Position numbers and translations under genes: made by a program | In this document: piece by piece, positions 37,348 to 49,650 of the stretch | How positions within the stretch are numbered: position 1 is the stretch's first letter | Layout of the letters: every line of letters starts with the position of its first letter | Notes under the pieces: model-generated | The model's database searches: none | Told to the model about the DNA's origin: nothing | The model's input: only the letters and a program-made list of their open reading frames with translations | Source: Panagrolaimus kolymaensis | Lineage: Eukaryota > Nematoda > Chromadorea > Rhabditida > Panagrolaimidae | Assembly: GCA_028622995.1 (NCBI GenBank) | Contig: JAJQJQ010000088.1 | Location: 62,001 to 126,000, forward strand | DNA length: 64,000 nucleotides | Direction: 5' to 3'

Positions 37348-38259
37348 CACTGCCAGAATTTACAAGTTTAATTATTATGGACGTTGCTTGCTTCATGGCA
37401 GCATCATCAAACCAATAAAAAGGTTTCAAATTTTTGGAATAAAAAAAAGTGTTAAAACTTTTTTTTCTGTAATTCGATGAGAATCTTTTATCTTTTAGAC
37501 ACTGCCAGAATTTACAAGTTTAATTATTATGGACGTTGCTTGCTTCATGGCAGCTTCATCAAACCAATAAAACGGTTTCAAATTTTTGGAATAAAAAAAA
37601 GTGTTATAACTTTTTTTTCTGTAATTCGATGAGAATCTTTTATCTTTTAGACACTGCCAGAATTTACAAGTTTAATTATTATGGACGTTGCTTGCTTCAT
37701 GGCAGCATCATCAAACCAATAAAAAGGTTTCAAATTTTTGGAATAAAAAAAAGTGTTAAAACTTTTTTTTCTGTAATACGATGAGAATCTTTTATCTTTT
37801 AGACACTGCCAGAATTTACAAGTTTAATTATTATGGACGTTGCTTGCTTCATGGCAGCTTCATCAAACCAATAAAACGGTTTCAAATTTTTGGAATAAAA
37901 AAAAGTGTTATAACTTTTTTTTCTGTAATTCGATGAGAATCTTTTATCTTTTAGACACTGCCAGAATTTACAAGTTTAATTATTATGGACGTTGCTTGCT
38001 TGATGGCAGCATCATCAAACCAATAAAAAGGTTTCAAATTTTTGGAATAAAAAAAAGTGTTAAAACTTTTTTTTCTGTAATTCGATGAGAATCTTTTATC
38101 TTTTAGACACTGCCAGAATTTACAAGTTTAATTATTATGGACGTTGCTTGCTTCATGGCAGCATCATCAAACCAATAAAAAGGTTTCAAATTTTTGGAAT
38201 AAAAAAAAGTGTTAAAACTTTTTTTTCTGTAATTCGATGAGAATCTTTTATCTTTTAGA
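36740..38259 (+). repeat. 760-bp 5-mer higher-order repeat, two copies
   Basis: The unit is CGG-TTATAAC, AGG-TTAAAAC with AATACG, CGG-TTATAAC, AGG-TTAAAAC, AGG-TTAAAAC; copies start at 36740 and 37500. The second copy has a private TTGATGG in one core (G at 38002) where all others have TTCATGG. This 5-mer overlaps the 2,128-bp duplication, so the two events are nested. Confidence 0.72.
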
Positions 38260-39475
38260 CACTGCCAGAATTTACAAGTTTAATTATTATGGACGTTGCT
38301 TGCTTCATGGCAGCATCATCAAACCAATAAAAAGGTTTCAAATTTTTGGAATAAAAAAAAGTGTTAAAACTTTTTTTTCTGTAATTCGATGAGAATCTTT
38401 TATCTTTTAGACACTGCCAGAATTTACAAGTTTAATTATTATGGACGTTGCTTGCTTCATGGCAGCTTCATCAAACCAATAAAACGGTTTCAAATTTTTG
38501 GAATAAAAAAAAGTGTACTAACTTTTTTTTCTGTAATTCGATGAGAATCTTTTATCTTTTAGACACTGCCAGAATTTACAAGTTTAATTATTATGGACGT
38601 TGCTTGCTTCATGGCAGCTTCATCAAACCAATAAAACGGTTTCAAATTTTTGGAATAAAAAAAAGTGTTATAACTTTTTTTTCTGTAATTCGATGAGAAT
38701 CTTTTATCTTTTAGACACTGCCAGAATTTACAAGTTTAATTATTATGGACGTTGCTTGCTTCATGGCAGCATCATCAAACCAATAAAAAGGTTTCAAATT
38801 TTTGGAATAAAAAAAAGTGTTAAAACTTTTTTTTCTGTAATACGATGAGAATCTTTTATCTTTTAGACACTGCCAGAATTTACAAGTTTAATTATTATGG
38901 ACGTTGCTTGCTTCATGGCAGCTTCATCAAACCAATAAAACGGTTTCAAATTTTTGGAATAAAAAAAAGTGTTATAACTTTTTTTTCTGTAATTCGATGA
39001 GAATCTTTTATCTTTTAGACACTGCCAGAATTTACAAGTTTAATTATTATGGACGTTGCTTGCTTCATGGCAGCATCATCAAACCAATAAAAAGGTTTCA
39101 AATTTTTGGAATAAAAAAAAGTGTTAAAACTTTTTTTTCTGTAATACGATGAGAATCTTTTATCTTTTAGACACTGCCAGAATTTACAAGTTTAATTATT
39201 ATGGACGTTGCTTGCTTCATGGCAGCTTCATCAAACCAATAAAACGGTTTCAAATTTTTGGAATAAAAAAAAGTGTTATAACTTTTTTTTCTGTAATTCG
39301 ATGAGAATCTTTTATCTTTTAGACACTGCCAGAATTTACAAGTTTAATTATTATGGACGTTGCTTGCTTCATGGCAGCATCATCAAACCAATAAAAAGGT
39401 TTCAAATTTTTGGAATAAAAAAAAGTGTTAAAACTTTTTTTTCTGTAATTCGATGAGAATCTTTTATCTTTTAGA
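38108..39475 (+). repeat. Nine-monomer segment, copy 2 of the 2,128-bp-spaced duplication
   Basis: This is the partner of 35980-37347. Its third monomer has the unique loop GTACTA (about 38515-38520), a one-base change from the GTAATA loop at the matching site in copy 1. That allows the order of events to be inferred: duplication first, then the loop change. Confidence 0.72.
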
Positions 39476-40691
39476 CACTGCCAGAATTTACAAGTTTAAT
39501 TATTATGGACGTTGCTTGCTTCATGGCAGCTTCATCAAACCAATAAAACGGTTTCAAATTTTTGGAATAAAAAAAAGTGTTATAACTTTTTTTTCTGTAA
39601 TTCGATGAGAATCTTTTATCTTTTAGACACTGCCAGAATTTACAAGTTTAATTATTATGGACGTTGCTTGCTTCATGGCAGCTTCATCAAACCAATAAAA
39701 CGGTTTCAAATTTTTGGAATAAAAAAAAGTGTTATAACTTTTTTTTCTGTAATTCGATGAGAATCTTTTATCTTTTAGACACTGCCAGAATTTACAAGTT
39801 TAATTATTATGGACGTTGCTTGCTTCATGGCAGCTTCATCAAACCAATAAAACGGTTTCAAATTTTTGGAATAAAAAAAAGTGTTATAACTTTTTTTTCT
39901 GTAATTCGATGAGAATCTTTTATCTTTTAGACACTGCCAGAATTTACAAGTTTAATTATTATGGACGTTGCTTGCTTCATGGCAGCATCATCAAACCAAT
40001 AAAAAGGTTTCAAATTTTTGGAATAAAAAAAAGTGTTAAAACTTTTTTTTCTGTAATACGATGAGAATCTTTTATCTTTTAGACACTGCCAGAATTTACA
40101 AGTTTAATTATTATGGACGTTGCTTGCTTCATGGCAGCTTCATCAAACCAATAAAACGGTTTCAAATTTTTGGAATAAAAAAAAGTGTTATAACTTTTTT
40201 TTCTGTAATTCGATGAGAATCTTTTATCTTTTAGACACTGCCAGAATTTACAAGTTTAATTATTATGGACGTTGCTTGCTTCATGGCAGCATCATCAAAC
40301 CAATAAAAAGGTTTCAAATTTTTGGAATAAAAAAAAGTGTTAAAACTTTTTTTTCTGTAATACGATGAGAATCTTTTATCTTTTAGACACTGCCAGAATT
40401 TACAAGTTTAATTATTATGGACGTTGCTTGCTTCATGGCAGCTTCATCAAACCAATAAAACGGTTTCAAATTTTTGGAATAAAAAAAAGTGTTATAACTT
40501 TTTTTTCTGTAATTCGATGAGAATCTTTTATCTTTTAGACACTGCCAGAATTTACAAGTTTAATTATTATGGACGTTGCTTGCTTCATGGCAGCTTCATC
40601 AAACCAATAAAACGGTTTCAAATTTTTGGAATAAAAAAAAGTGTTATAACTTTTTTTTCTGTAATACGATGAGAATCTTTTATCTTTTAGA
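39476..40691 (+). repeat. Satellite domain 15: CGG-TTATAAC rich A monomers (8 monomers)
   Basis: Three CGG-TTATAAC copies are followed by 304-bp CGG/AGG dimers and then two more CGG-TTATAAC copies, the last ending in AATACG. All are 152-bp family A. The domain leads into the 7-mer HOR. Its final two monomers (40388-40691) belong to the segment copied 5,925 bp downstream. Confidence 0.85.
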
Positions 40692-42362
40692 CACTGCCAG
40701 AATTTACAAGTTTAATTATTATGGACGTTGCTTGCTTCATGGCAGCATCATCAAACCAATAAAAAGGTTTCAAATTTTTGGAATAAAAAAAAGTGTTAAA
40801 GCTTTTTTTTCTGTAATACGATGAGAATCTTTTATCTTTTAGACACTGCCAGAATTTACAAGTTTAATTATTATGGACGTTGCTTGCTTCATGGCAGCTT
40901 CATCAAACCAATAAAACGGTTTCAAATTTTTGGAATAAAAAAAAGTGTTATAACTTTTTTTTCTGAATTCGATGAGAATATTTTATCTTTTAGACACTGC
41001 CAGAATTTACAAGTTTAATTATTATGGACGTTGCTTGCTTCATGGCAGCTTCATCAAACCAATAAAAAGGTTTCAAATTTTTGGAATAAAAAAAAGTGTT
41101 AAAACTTTTTTTTCTGTAATTCGATGAGAATCTTTTATCTTTTAGACACTGCCAGAATTTACAAGTTTAATTATTATGGACGTTGCTTGCTTCATGGCAG
41201 CTTCATCAAACCAATAAAACGGTTTCAAATTTTTGGAATAAAAAAAAGTGTTATAACTTTTTTTTCTGTAATTCGATGAGAATCTTTTATCTTTTAGACA
41301 CTGCCAGAATTTACAAGTTTAATTATTATGGACGTTGCTTGCTTCATGGCAGCTTCATCAAACCAATAAAACGGTTTCAAATTTTTGGAATAAAAAAAAG
41401 TGTTATAACTTTTTTTTCTGTAATTCGATGAGAATCTTTTATCTTTTAGACACTGCCAGAATTTACAAGTTTAATTATTATGGACGTTGCTTGCTTCATG
41501 GCAGCTTCATCAAACCAATAAAACGGTTTCAAATTTTTGGAATAAAAAAAAGTGTTATAACTTTTTTTTCTGTAATTCGATGAGAATCTTTTATCTTTTA
41601 GACACTGCCAGAATTTACAAGTTTAATTATTATGGACGTTGCTTGCTTCATGGCAGCTTCATCAAACCAATAAAACGGTTTCAAATTTTTGGAATAAAAA
41701 AAAGTGTTATAACTTTTTTTTCTGTAATACGATGAGAATCTTTTATCTTTTAGACACTGCCAGAATTTACAAGTTTAATTATTATGGACGTTGCTTGCTT
41801 CATGGCAGCATCATCAAACCAATAAAAAGGTTTCAAATTTTTGGAATAAAAAAAAGTGTTAAAGCTTTTTTTTCTGTAATACGATGAGAATCTTTTATCT
41901 TTTAGACACTGCCAGAATTTACAAGTTTAATTATTATGGACGTTGCTTGCTTCATGGCAGCTTCATCAAACCAATAAAACGGTTTCAAATTTTTGGAATA
42001 AAAAAAAGTGTTATAACTTTTTTTTCTGTAATTCGATGAGAATCTTTTATCTTTTAGACACTGCCAGAATTTACAAGTTTAATTATTATGGACGTTGCTT
42101 GCTTCATGGCAGCTTCATCAAACCAATAAAACGGTTTCAAATTTTTGGAATAAAAAAAAGTGTTATAACTTTTTTTTCTGTAATTCGATGAGAATCTTTT
42201 ATCTTTTAGACACTGCCAGAATTTACAAGTTTAATTATTATGGACGTTGCTTGCTTCATGGCAGCTTCATCAAACCAATAAAACGGTTTCAAATTTTTGG
42301 AATAAAAAAAAGTGTTATAACTTTTTTTTCTGTAATTCGATGAGAATCTTTTATCTTTTAGA
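40388..42362 (+). repeat. 13-monomer segment, copy 1 of a 5,925-bp-spaced duplication
   Basis: This 1,975-bp segment matches 46313-48287 at every diagnostic site compared. These include the 1-bp linker deletion creating GAATTC, the adjacent GAATATT change, the AGG-TTAAAAC third monomer, two AAGCTT monomers and the AATACG positions. Sharing two private changes in one linker argues strongly for copying, not recurrence. The segment cuts across HOR unit boundaries. Confidence 0.82.
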
Positions 42363-44490
42363 CACTGCCAGAATTTACAAGTTTAATTATTATGGACGTT
42401 GCTTGCTTCATGGCAGCTTCATCAAACCAATAAAACGGTTTCAAATTTTTGGAATAAAAAAAAGTGTTATAACTTTTTTTTCTGTAATTCGATGAGAATC
42501 TTTTATCTTTTAGACACTGCCAGAATTTACAAGTTTAATTATTATGGACGTTGCTTGCTTCATGGCAGCTTCATCAAACCAATAAAACGGTTTCAAATTT
42601 TTGGAATAAAAAAAAGTGTTATAACTTTTTTTTCTGTAATTCGATGAGAATCTTTTATCTTTTAGACACTGCCAGAATTTACAAGTTTAATTATTATGGA
42701 CGTTGCTTGCTTCATGGCAGCTTCATCAAACCAATAAAACGGTTTCAAATTTTTGGAATAAAAAAAAGTGTTATAACTTTTTTTTCTGTAATACGATGAG
42801 AATCTTTTATCTTTTAGACACTGCCAGAATTTACAAGTTTAATTATTATGGACGTTGCTTGCTTCATGGCAGCATCATCAAACCAATAAAAAGGTTTCAA
42901 ATTTTTGGAATAAAAAAAAGTGTTAAAGCTTTTTTTTCTGTAATACGATGAGAATCTTTTATCTTTTAGACACTGCCAGAATTTACAAGTTTAATTATTA
43001 TGGACGTTGCTTGCTTCATGGCAGCTTCATCAAACCAATAAAACGGTTTCAAATTTTTGGAATAAAAAAAAGTGTTATAACTTTTTTTTCTGTAATTCGA
43101 TGAGAATCTTTTATCTTTTAGACACTGCCAGAATTTACAAGTTTAATTATTATGGACGTTGCTTGCTTCATGGCAGCTTCATCAAACCAATAAAACGGTT
43201 TCAAATTTTTGGAATAAAAAAAAGTGTTATAACTTTTTTTTCTGTAATTCGATGAGAATCTTTTATCTTTTAGACACTGCCAGAATTTACAAGTTTAATT
43301 ATTATGGACGTTGCTTGCTTCATGGCAGCTTCATCAAACCAATAAAACGGTTTCAAATTTTTGGAATAAAAAAAAGTGTTATAACTTTTTTTTCTGTAAT
43401 TCGATGAGAATCTTTTATCTTTTAGACACTGCCAGAATTTACAAGTTTAATTATTATGGACGTTGCTTGCTTCATGGCAGCTTCATCAAACCAATAAAAC
43501 GGTTTCAAATTTTTGGAATAAAAAAAAGTGTTATAACTTTTTTTTCTGTAATTCGATGAGAATCTTTTATCTTTTAGACACTGCCAGAATTTACAAGTTT
43601 AATTATTATGGACGTTGCTTGCTTCATGGCAGCTTCATCAAACCAATAAAACGGTTTCAAATTTTTGGAATAAAAAAAAGTGTTATAACTTTTTTTTCTG
43701 TAATTCGATGAGAATCTTTTATCTTTTAGACACTGCCAGAATTTACAAGTTTAATTATTATGGACGTTGCTTGCTTCATGGCAGCTTCATCAAACCAATA
43801 AAACGGTTTCAAATTTTTGGAATAAAAAAAAGTGTTATAACTTTTTTTTCTGTAATACGATGAGAATCTTTTATCTTTTAGACACTGCCAGAATTTACAA
43901 GTTTAATTATTATGGACGTTGCTTGCTTCATGGCAGCATCATCAAACCAATAAAAAGGTTTCAAATTTTTGGAATAAAAAAAAGTGTTAAAGCTTTTTTT
44001 TCTGTAATACGATGAGAATCTTTTATCTTTTAGACACTGCCAGAATTTACAAGTTTAATTATTATGGACGTTGCTTGCTTCATGGCAGCTTCATCAAACC
44101 AATAAAACGGTTTCAAATTTTTGGAATAAAAAAAAGTGTTATAACTTTTTTTTCTGTAATTCGATGAGAATCTTTTATCTTTTAGACACTGCCAGAATTT
44201 ACAAGTTTAATTATTATGGACGTTGCTTGCTTCATGGCAGCTTCATCAAACCAATAAAACGGTTTCAAATTTTTGGAATAAAAAAAAGTGTTATAACTTT
44301 TTTTTCTGTAATTCGATGAGAATCTTTTATCTTTTAGACACTGCCAGAATTTACAAGTTTAATTATTATGGACGTTGCTTGCTTCATGGCAGCTTCATCA
44401 AACCAATAAAACGGTTTCAAATTTTTGGAATAAAAAAAAGTGTTATAACTTTTTTTTCTGTAATTCGATGAGAATCTTTTATCTTTTAGA
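40692..44490 (+). repeat. 1,064-bp 7-mer higher-order repeat, three units plus a partial
   Basis: Units start at 40692, 41755, 42819 and 43883 (partial, four monomers). Each opens with an AGG monomer whose inverted-repeat region reads TTAAAGC instead of TTAAAAC, creating an AAGCTT site (G at 40801, 41864, 42928 and 43992), followed by CGG-TTATAAC monomers; the last monomer ends in AATACG. Units 2 and 3 are 1,064 bp. Unit 1 is 1,063 bp because its second monomer lacks one base in the linker, giving GAATTC (40965-40970) and then GAGAATATT; its third monomer is AGG-TTAAAAC. Units 2 and 3 look identical at the sites compared. Confidence 0.85.
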
Positions 44491-45250
44491 CACTGCCAGA
44501 ATTTACAAGTTTAATTATTATGGACGTTGCTTGCTTCATGGCAGCATCATCAAACCAATAAAAAGGTTTCAAATTTTTGGAATAAAAAAAAGTGTTAAAA
44601 CTTTTTTTTCTGTAATACGATGAGAATCTTTTATCTTTTAGACACTGCCAGAATTTACAAGTTTAATTATTATGGACGTTGCTTGCTTCATGGCAGCTTC
44701 ATCAAACCAATAAAACGGTTTCAAATTTTTGGAATAAAAAAAAGTGTTATAACTTTTTTTTCTGTAATTCGATGAGAATCTTTTATCTTTTAGACACTGC
44801 CAGAATTTACAAGTTTAATTATTATGGACGTTGCTTGCTTCATGGCAGCATCATCAAACCAATAAAAAGGTTTCAAATTTTTGGAATAAAAAAAAGTGTT
44901 AAAACTTTTTTTTCTGTAATACGATGAGAATCTTTTATCTTTTAGACACTGCCAGAATTTACAAGTTTAATTATTATGGACGTTGCTTGCTTCATGGCAG
45001 CTTCATCAAACCAATAAAACGGTTTCAAATTTTTGGAATAAAAAAAAGTGTTATAACTTTTTTTTCTGTAATTCGATGAGAATCTTTTATCTTTTAGACA
45101 CTGCCAGAATTTACAAGTTTAATTATTATGGACGTTGCTTGCTTCATGGCAGCATCATCAAACCAATAAAAAGGTTTCAAATTTTTGGAATAAAAAAAAG
45201 TGTTAAAACTTTTTTTTCTGTAATTCGATGAGAATCTTTTATCTTTTGGA
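44491..45250 (+). repeat. Satellite domain 17: 304-bp AGG/CGG dimers (5 monomers)
   Basis: AGG-TTAAAAC monomers with AATACG alternate with CGG-TTATAAC, as in 36.4-37.2 and 38.6-39.5 kb. The final linker ends TTTTGGACACTGCCAG, with a B-type GGA before an A-type head. That marks the junction to the foreign patch that follows. Confidence 0.85.
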
Positions 45251-45856
45251 CACTGCCAGAATTTACAAGTTTATTTATTATGGACGTTGCTTGCTTCATG
45301 GCAGCTTCATCAAACCAATAAAATAGTTTCAAATTTCGGAATAAAAAAAAGTGTTATAAATTTTTTTTCTGTAATTCGATGAGAATCTTTTATCTTTTAG
45401 ACACTGCCAGAATTTACAAGTTTAATTATTATGGACGTTGCTTGCTTCATGGCAGCTTCATCAAACCAATAAAAAGGTTTCAAATTTTTGGAATAAAAAA
45501 AAGTGTTAAAACTTTTTTTTCTAAAATTCGATTAAAATAATTTCGATTTTGGACACTTATAGAATTTATGCGTTTAATTATTATGGACGTTGCTTGCTTC
45601 ATGGCAGCATCATCAAACCAATAAAATAGTTTCAAATTTTGGAATAAAAAAAAGTGTTAAAACTTTTTTTTCTTTAATTTGATGAAAATCATTTTTCTTT
45701 TGGACACTGCCTCAATTTACAAGTTTATTTATTATGGACGTTGCTTGCTTCATGGCAGCTTCATCAAACCAATAAAACGGTTTCAAATTTTTGGAATAAA
45801 AAAAAGTGTTATAACTTTTTTTTCTGTAATACGATGAGAATCTTTTATCTTTTAGA
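45251..45856 (+). repeat. Patch of foreign satellite families (4 monomers)
   Basis: Four monomers interrupt the pure-A HOR region: a TTTATTTATT copy with a TAG-TTTCGG spacer and TTATAAAT in the right arm, an AGG copy ending in the only C linker between 22.8 and 49.7 kb (near 45522), a C-headed TAG copy, and a B-headed CGG copy. TTTCGG and TTTATTTATT are otherwise typical of the array right of 48.9 kb. The patch looks like a transfer by conversion or double exchange from the right-hand domain, or a relic that survived later homogenisation. Confidence 0.75.
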
Positions 45857-48743
45857 CACTGCCAGAATTTACAAGTTTAATTATTATGGACGTTGCTTGC
45901 TTCATGGCAGCTTCATCAAACCAATAAAACGGTTTCAAATTTTTGGAATAAAAAAAAGTGTTATAACTTTTTTTTCTGTAATTCGATGAGAATCTTTTAT
46001 CTTTTAGACACTGCCAGAATTTACAAGTTTAATTATTATGGACGTTGCTTGCTTCATGGCAGCTTCATCAAACCAATAAAACGGTTTCAAATTTTTGGAA
46101 TAAAAAAAAGTGTTATAACTTTTTTTTCTGTAATACGATGAGAATCTTTTATCTTTTAGACACTGCCAGAATTTACAAGTTTAATTATTATGGACGTTGC
46201 TTGCTTCATGGCAGCTTCATCAAACCAATAAAACGGTTTCAAATTTTTGGAATAAAAAAAAGTGTTATAACTTTTTTTTCTGTAATTCGATGAGAATCTT
46301 TTATCTTTTAGACACTGCCAGAATTTACAAGTTTAATTATTATGGACGTTGCTTGCTTCATGGCAGCTTCATCAAACCAATAAAACGGTTTCAAATTTTT
46401 GGAATAAAAAAAAGTGTTATAACTTTTTTTTCTGTAATTCGATGAGAATCTTTTATCTTTTAGACACTGCCAGAATTTACAAGTTTAATTATTATGGACG
46501 TTGCTTGCTTCATGGCAGCTTCATCAAACCAATAAAACGGTTTCAAATTTTTGGAATAAAAAAAAGTGTTATAACTTTTTTTTCTGTAATACGATGAGAA
46601 TCTTTTATCTTTTAGACACTGCCAGAATTTACAAGTTTAATTATTATGGACGTTGCTTGCTTCATGGCAGCATCATCAAACCAATAAAAAGGTTTCAAAT
46701 TTTTGGAATAAAAAAAAGTGTTAAAGCTTTTTTTTCTGTAATACGATGAGAATCTTTTATCTTTTAGACACTGCCAGAATTTACAAGTTTAATTATTATG
46801 GACGTTGCTTGCTTCATGGCAGCTTCATCAAACCAATAAAACGGTTTCAAATTTTTGGAATAAAAAAAAGTGTTATAACTTTTTTTTCTGAATTCGATGA
46901 GAATATTTTATCTTTTAGACACTGCCAGAATTTACAAGTTTAATTATTATGGACGTTGCTTGCTTCATGGCAGCTTCATCAAACCAATAAAAAGGTTTCA
47001 AATTTTTGGAATAAAAAAAAGTGTTAAAACTTTTTTTTCTGTAATTCGATGAGAATCTTTTATCTTTTAGACACTGCCAGAATTTACAAGTTTAATTATT
47101 ATGGACGTTGCTTGCTTCATGGCAGCTTCATCAAACCAATAAAACGGTTTCAAATTTTTGGAATAAAAAAAAGTGTTATAACTTTTTTTTCTGTAATTCG
47201 ATGAGAATCTTTTATCTTTTAGACACTGCCAGAATTTACAAGTTTAATTATTATGGACGTTGCTTGCTTCATGGCAGCTTCATCAAACCAATAAAACGGT
47301 TTCAAATTTTTGGAATAAAAAAAAGTGTTATAACTTTTTTTTCTGTAATTCGATGAGAATCTTTTATCTTTTAGACACTGCCAGAATTTACAAGTTTAAT
47401 TATTATGGACGTTGCTTGCTTCATGGCAGCTTCATCAAACCAATAAAACGGTTTCAAATTTTTGGAATAAAAAAAAGTGTTATAACTTTTTTTTCTGTAA
47501 TTCGATGAGAATCTTTTATCTTTTAGACACTGCCAGAATTTACAAGTTTAATTATTATGGACGTTGCTTGCTTCATGGCAGCTTCATCAAACCAATAAAA
47601 CGGTTTCAAATTTTTGGAATAAAAAAAAGTGTTATAACTTTTTTTTCTGTAATACGATGAGAATCTTTTATCTTTTAGACACTGCCAGAATTTACAAGTT
47701 TAATTATTATGGACGTTGCTTGCTTCATGGCAGCATCATCAAACCAATAAAAAGGTTTCAAATTTTTGGAATAAAAAAAAGTGTTAAAGCTTTTTTTTCT
47801 GTAATACGATGAGAATCTTTTATCTTTTAGACACTGCCAGAATTTACAAGTTTAATTATTATGGACGTTGCTTGCTTCATGGCAGCTTCATCAAACCAAT
47901 AAAACGGTTTCAAATTTTTGGAATAAAAAAAAGTGTTATAACTTTTTTTTCTGTAATTCGATGAGAATCTTTTATCTTTTAGACACTGCCAGAATTTACA
48001 AGTTTAATTATTATGGACGTTGCTTGCTTCATGGCAGCTTCATCAAACCAATAAAACGGTTTCAAATTTTTGGAATAAAAAAAAGTGTTATAACTTTTTT
48101 TTCTGTAATTCGATGAGAATCTTTTATCTTTTAGACACTGCCAGAATTTACAAGTTTAATTATTATGGACGTTGCTTGCTTCATGGCAGCTTCATCAAAC
48201 CAATAAAACGGTTTCAAATTTTTGGAATAAAAAAAAGTGTTATAACTTTTTTTTCTGTAATTCGATGAGAATCTTTTATCTTTTAGACACTGCCAGAATT
48301 TACAAGTTTAATTATTATGGACGTTGCTTGCTTCATGGCAGCTTCATCAAACCAATAAAACGGTTTCAAATTTTTGGAATAAAAAAAAGTGTTATAACTT
48401 TTTTTTCTGTAATACGATGAGAATCTTTTATCTTTTAGACACTGCCAGAATTTACAAGTTTAATTATTATGGACGTTGCTTGCTTCATGGCAGCATCATC
48501 AAACCAATAAAAAGGTTTCAAATTTTTGGAATAAAAAAAAGTGTTAAAGCTTTTTTTTCTGTAATACGATGAGAATCTTTTATCTTTTAGACACTGCCAG
48601 AATTTACAAGTTTAATTATTATGGACGTTGCTTGCTTCATGGCAGCTTCATCAAACCAATAAAACGGTTTCAAATTTTTGGAATAAAAAAAAGTGTTATA
48701 ACTTTTTTTTCTGTAATTTGATGAAAATCATTTTTCTTTTGGA
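45857..48743 (+). repeat. Satellite domain 19: 7-mer/5-mer HOR, second block (19 monomers)
   Basis: CGG-TTATAAC monomers resume. AAGCTT-marked AGG monomers recur (G at 46726, 47789 and 48549), so units are 1,063 bp (7-mer) and then 760 bp (5-mer). GAATTC with GAGAATATT recurs at 46890. The last linker (48711-48743) starts as A (CTGTAATT) and ends as B (TGATGAAAATC, TTTTGGA), and so is chimeric. Confidence 0.85.
46313..48287 (+). repeat. 13-monomer segment, copy 2 of the 5,925-bp-spaced duplication
   Basis: This is the partner of 40388-42362. At the right end the next monomer has AATACG here but AATTCG in copy 1. At the left end the preceding linker has AATTCG here but AATACG in copy 1. The foreign patch at 45251-45856 lies between the two copies, so duplication and patch insertion can in principle be ordered. 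Confidence 0.82.
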
Positions 48744-49650
48744 CACTGCCTCAATTTACAAGTTTATTTATTATGGACGTTGCTTGCTTCATGGCAGCTT
48801 CGTCAAACCTTTAAAAAGATTTCAATTTTTGGAATAAAAAAAAGTGTTATAACTTTTTTTTCTGTAATTCGATGAGAATCTTTTATCTTTTAGACACTGC
48901 CAGAATTTACAAGTTTAATTATTATGGACGTTGCTTGCTTCATGGCAGCTTCATCAAACCAATAAAATAGTTTCAAATTTCGGAATAAAAAAAAGTGTTA
49001 AAACTTTTTTTTCTTTAATTTGATGAAAATCATTTTTCTTTTGGACACTGCCTCAATTTACAAGTTTATTTATTATGGACGTTGCTTGCTTCATGGCAGC
49101 TTCGTCAAACCTTTAAAATGATTTCAATTTTTGGAATAAAAAAAAGTGTTATAACTTTTTTTTCTGTAATTTGATGAAAATCATTTTTCTTTTGGACACT
49201 GCCTCAATTTACAAGTTTATTTATTATGGACGTTGCTTGCTTCATGGCAGCTTCGTCAAACCTTTAAAAAGATTTCAATTTTTGGAATAAAAAAAAGTGT
49301 TATAACTTTTTTTTCTGTAATTCGATGAGAATCTTTTATCTTTTAGACACTGCCAGAATTTACAAGTTTAATTATTATGGACGTTGCTTGCTTCATGGCA
49401 GCTTCATCAAACCAATAAAACGGTTTCAAATTTTTGGAATAAAAAAAAGTGTTATAACTTTTTTTTCTGTAATTTGATGAAAATCATTTTTCTTTTGGAC
49501 ACTGCCTCAATTTACAAGTTTATTTATTATGGACGTTGCTTGCTTCATGGCAGCTTCGTCAAACCTTTAAAAAGATTTCAATTTTTGGAATAAAAAAAAG
49601 TGTTATAACTTTTTTTTCTGTAATTCGATGAGAATCTTTTATCTTTTAGA
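48744..49650 (+). repeat. Satellite domain 20: first D-type monomers (6 monomers)
   Basis: The D spacer CGTCAAACCTTTAAAA, followed by AGATTTC or TGATTTC with ATTTTTGG, appears here for the first time and alternates with ordinary A copies. D copies follow B-type heads. Two linkers (near 49164 and 49467) are A/B chimeras like the one at 48711. The chimeric linker, B head and AGATTTC spacer form one haplotype seen three times (48744, about 49198 and about 49500), so the chimera has already been amplified. Confidence 0.85.

Noticed and set aside
40821..41018. A 65-codon frame starting with ATG near the linker, repeated at 46746-46943
   Set aside because: It exists only because a 1-bp linker deletion joins two monomer frames; both copies come from the 5,925-bp duplication.
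40798..48551. AAGCTT and GAATTC sites as possible cloning or vector artefacts
   Set aside because: The sites arise by single-base changes inside otherwise normal monomers and show no vector sequence.
18394..49593. Many open frames of 63-84 codons, such as 21579-21833, encoding near-identical peptides
   Set aside because: They recur at the monomer period, start at a TTG within the core, overlap each other in shifted frames and end at the next monomer's stops. They follow from the repeat and its length not being a multiple of three.
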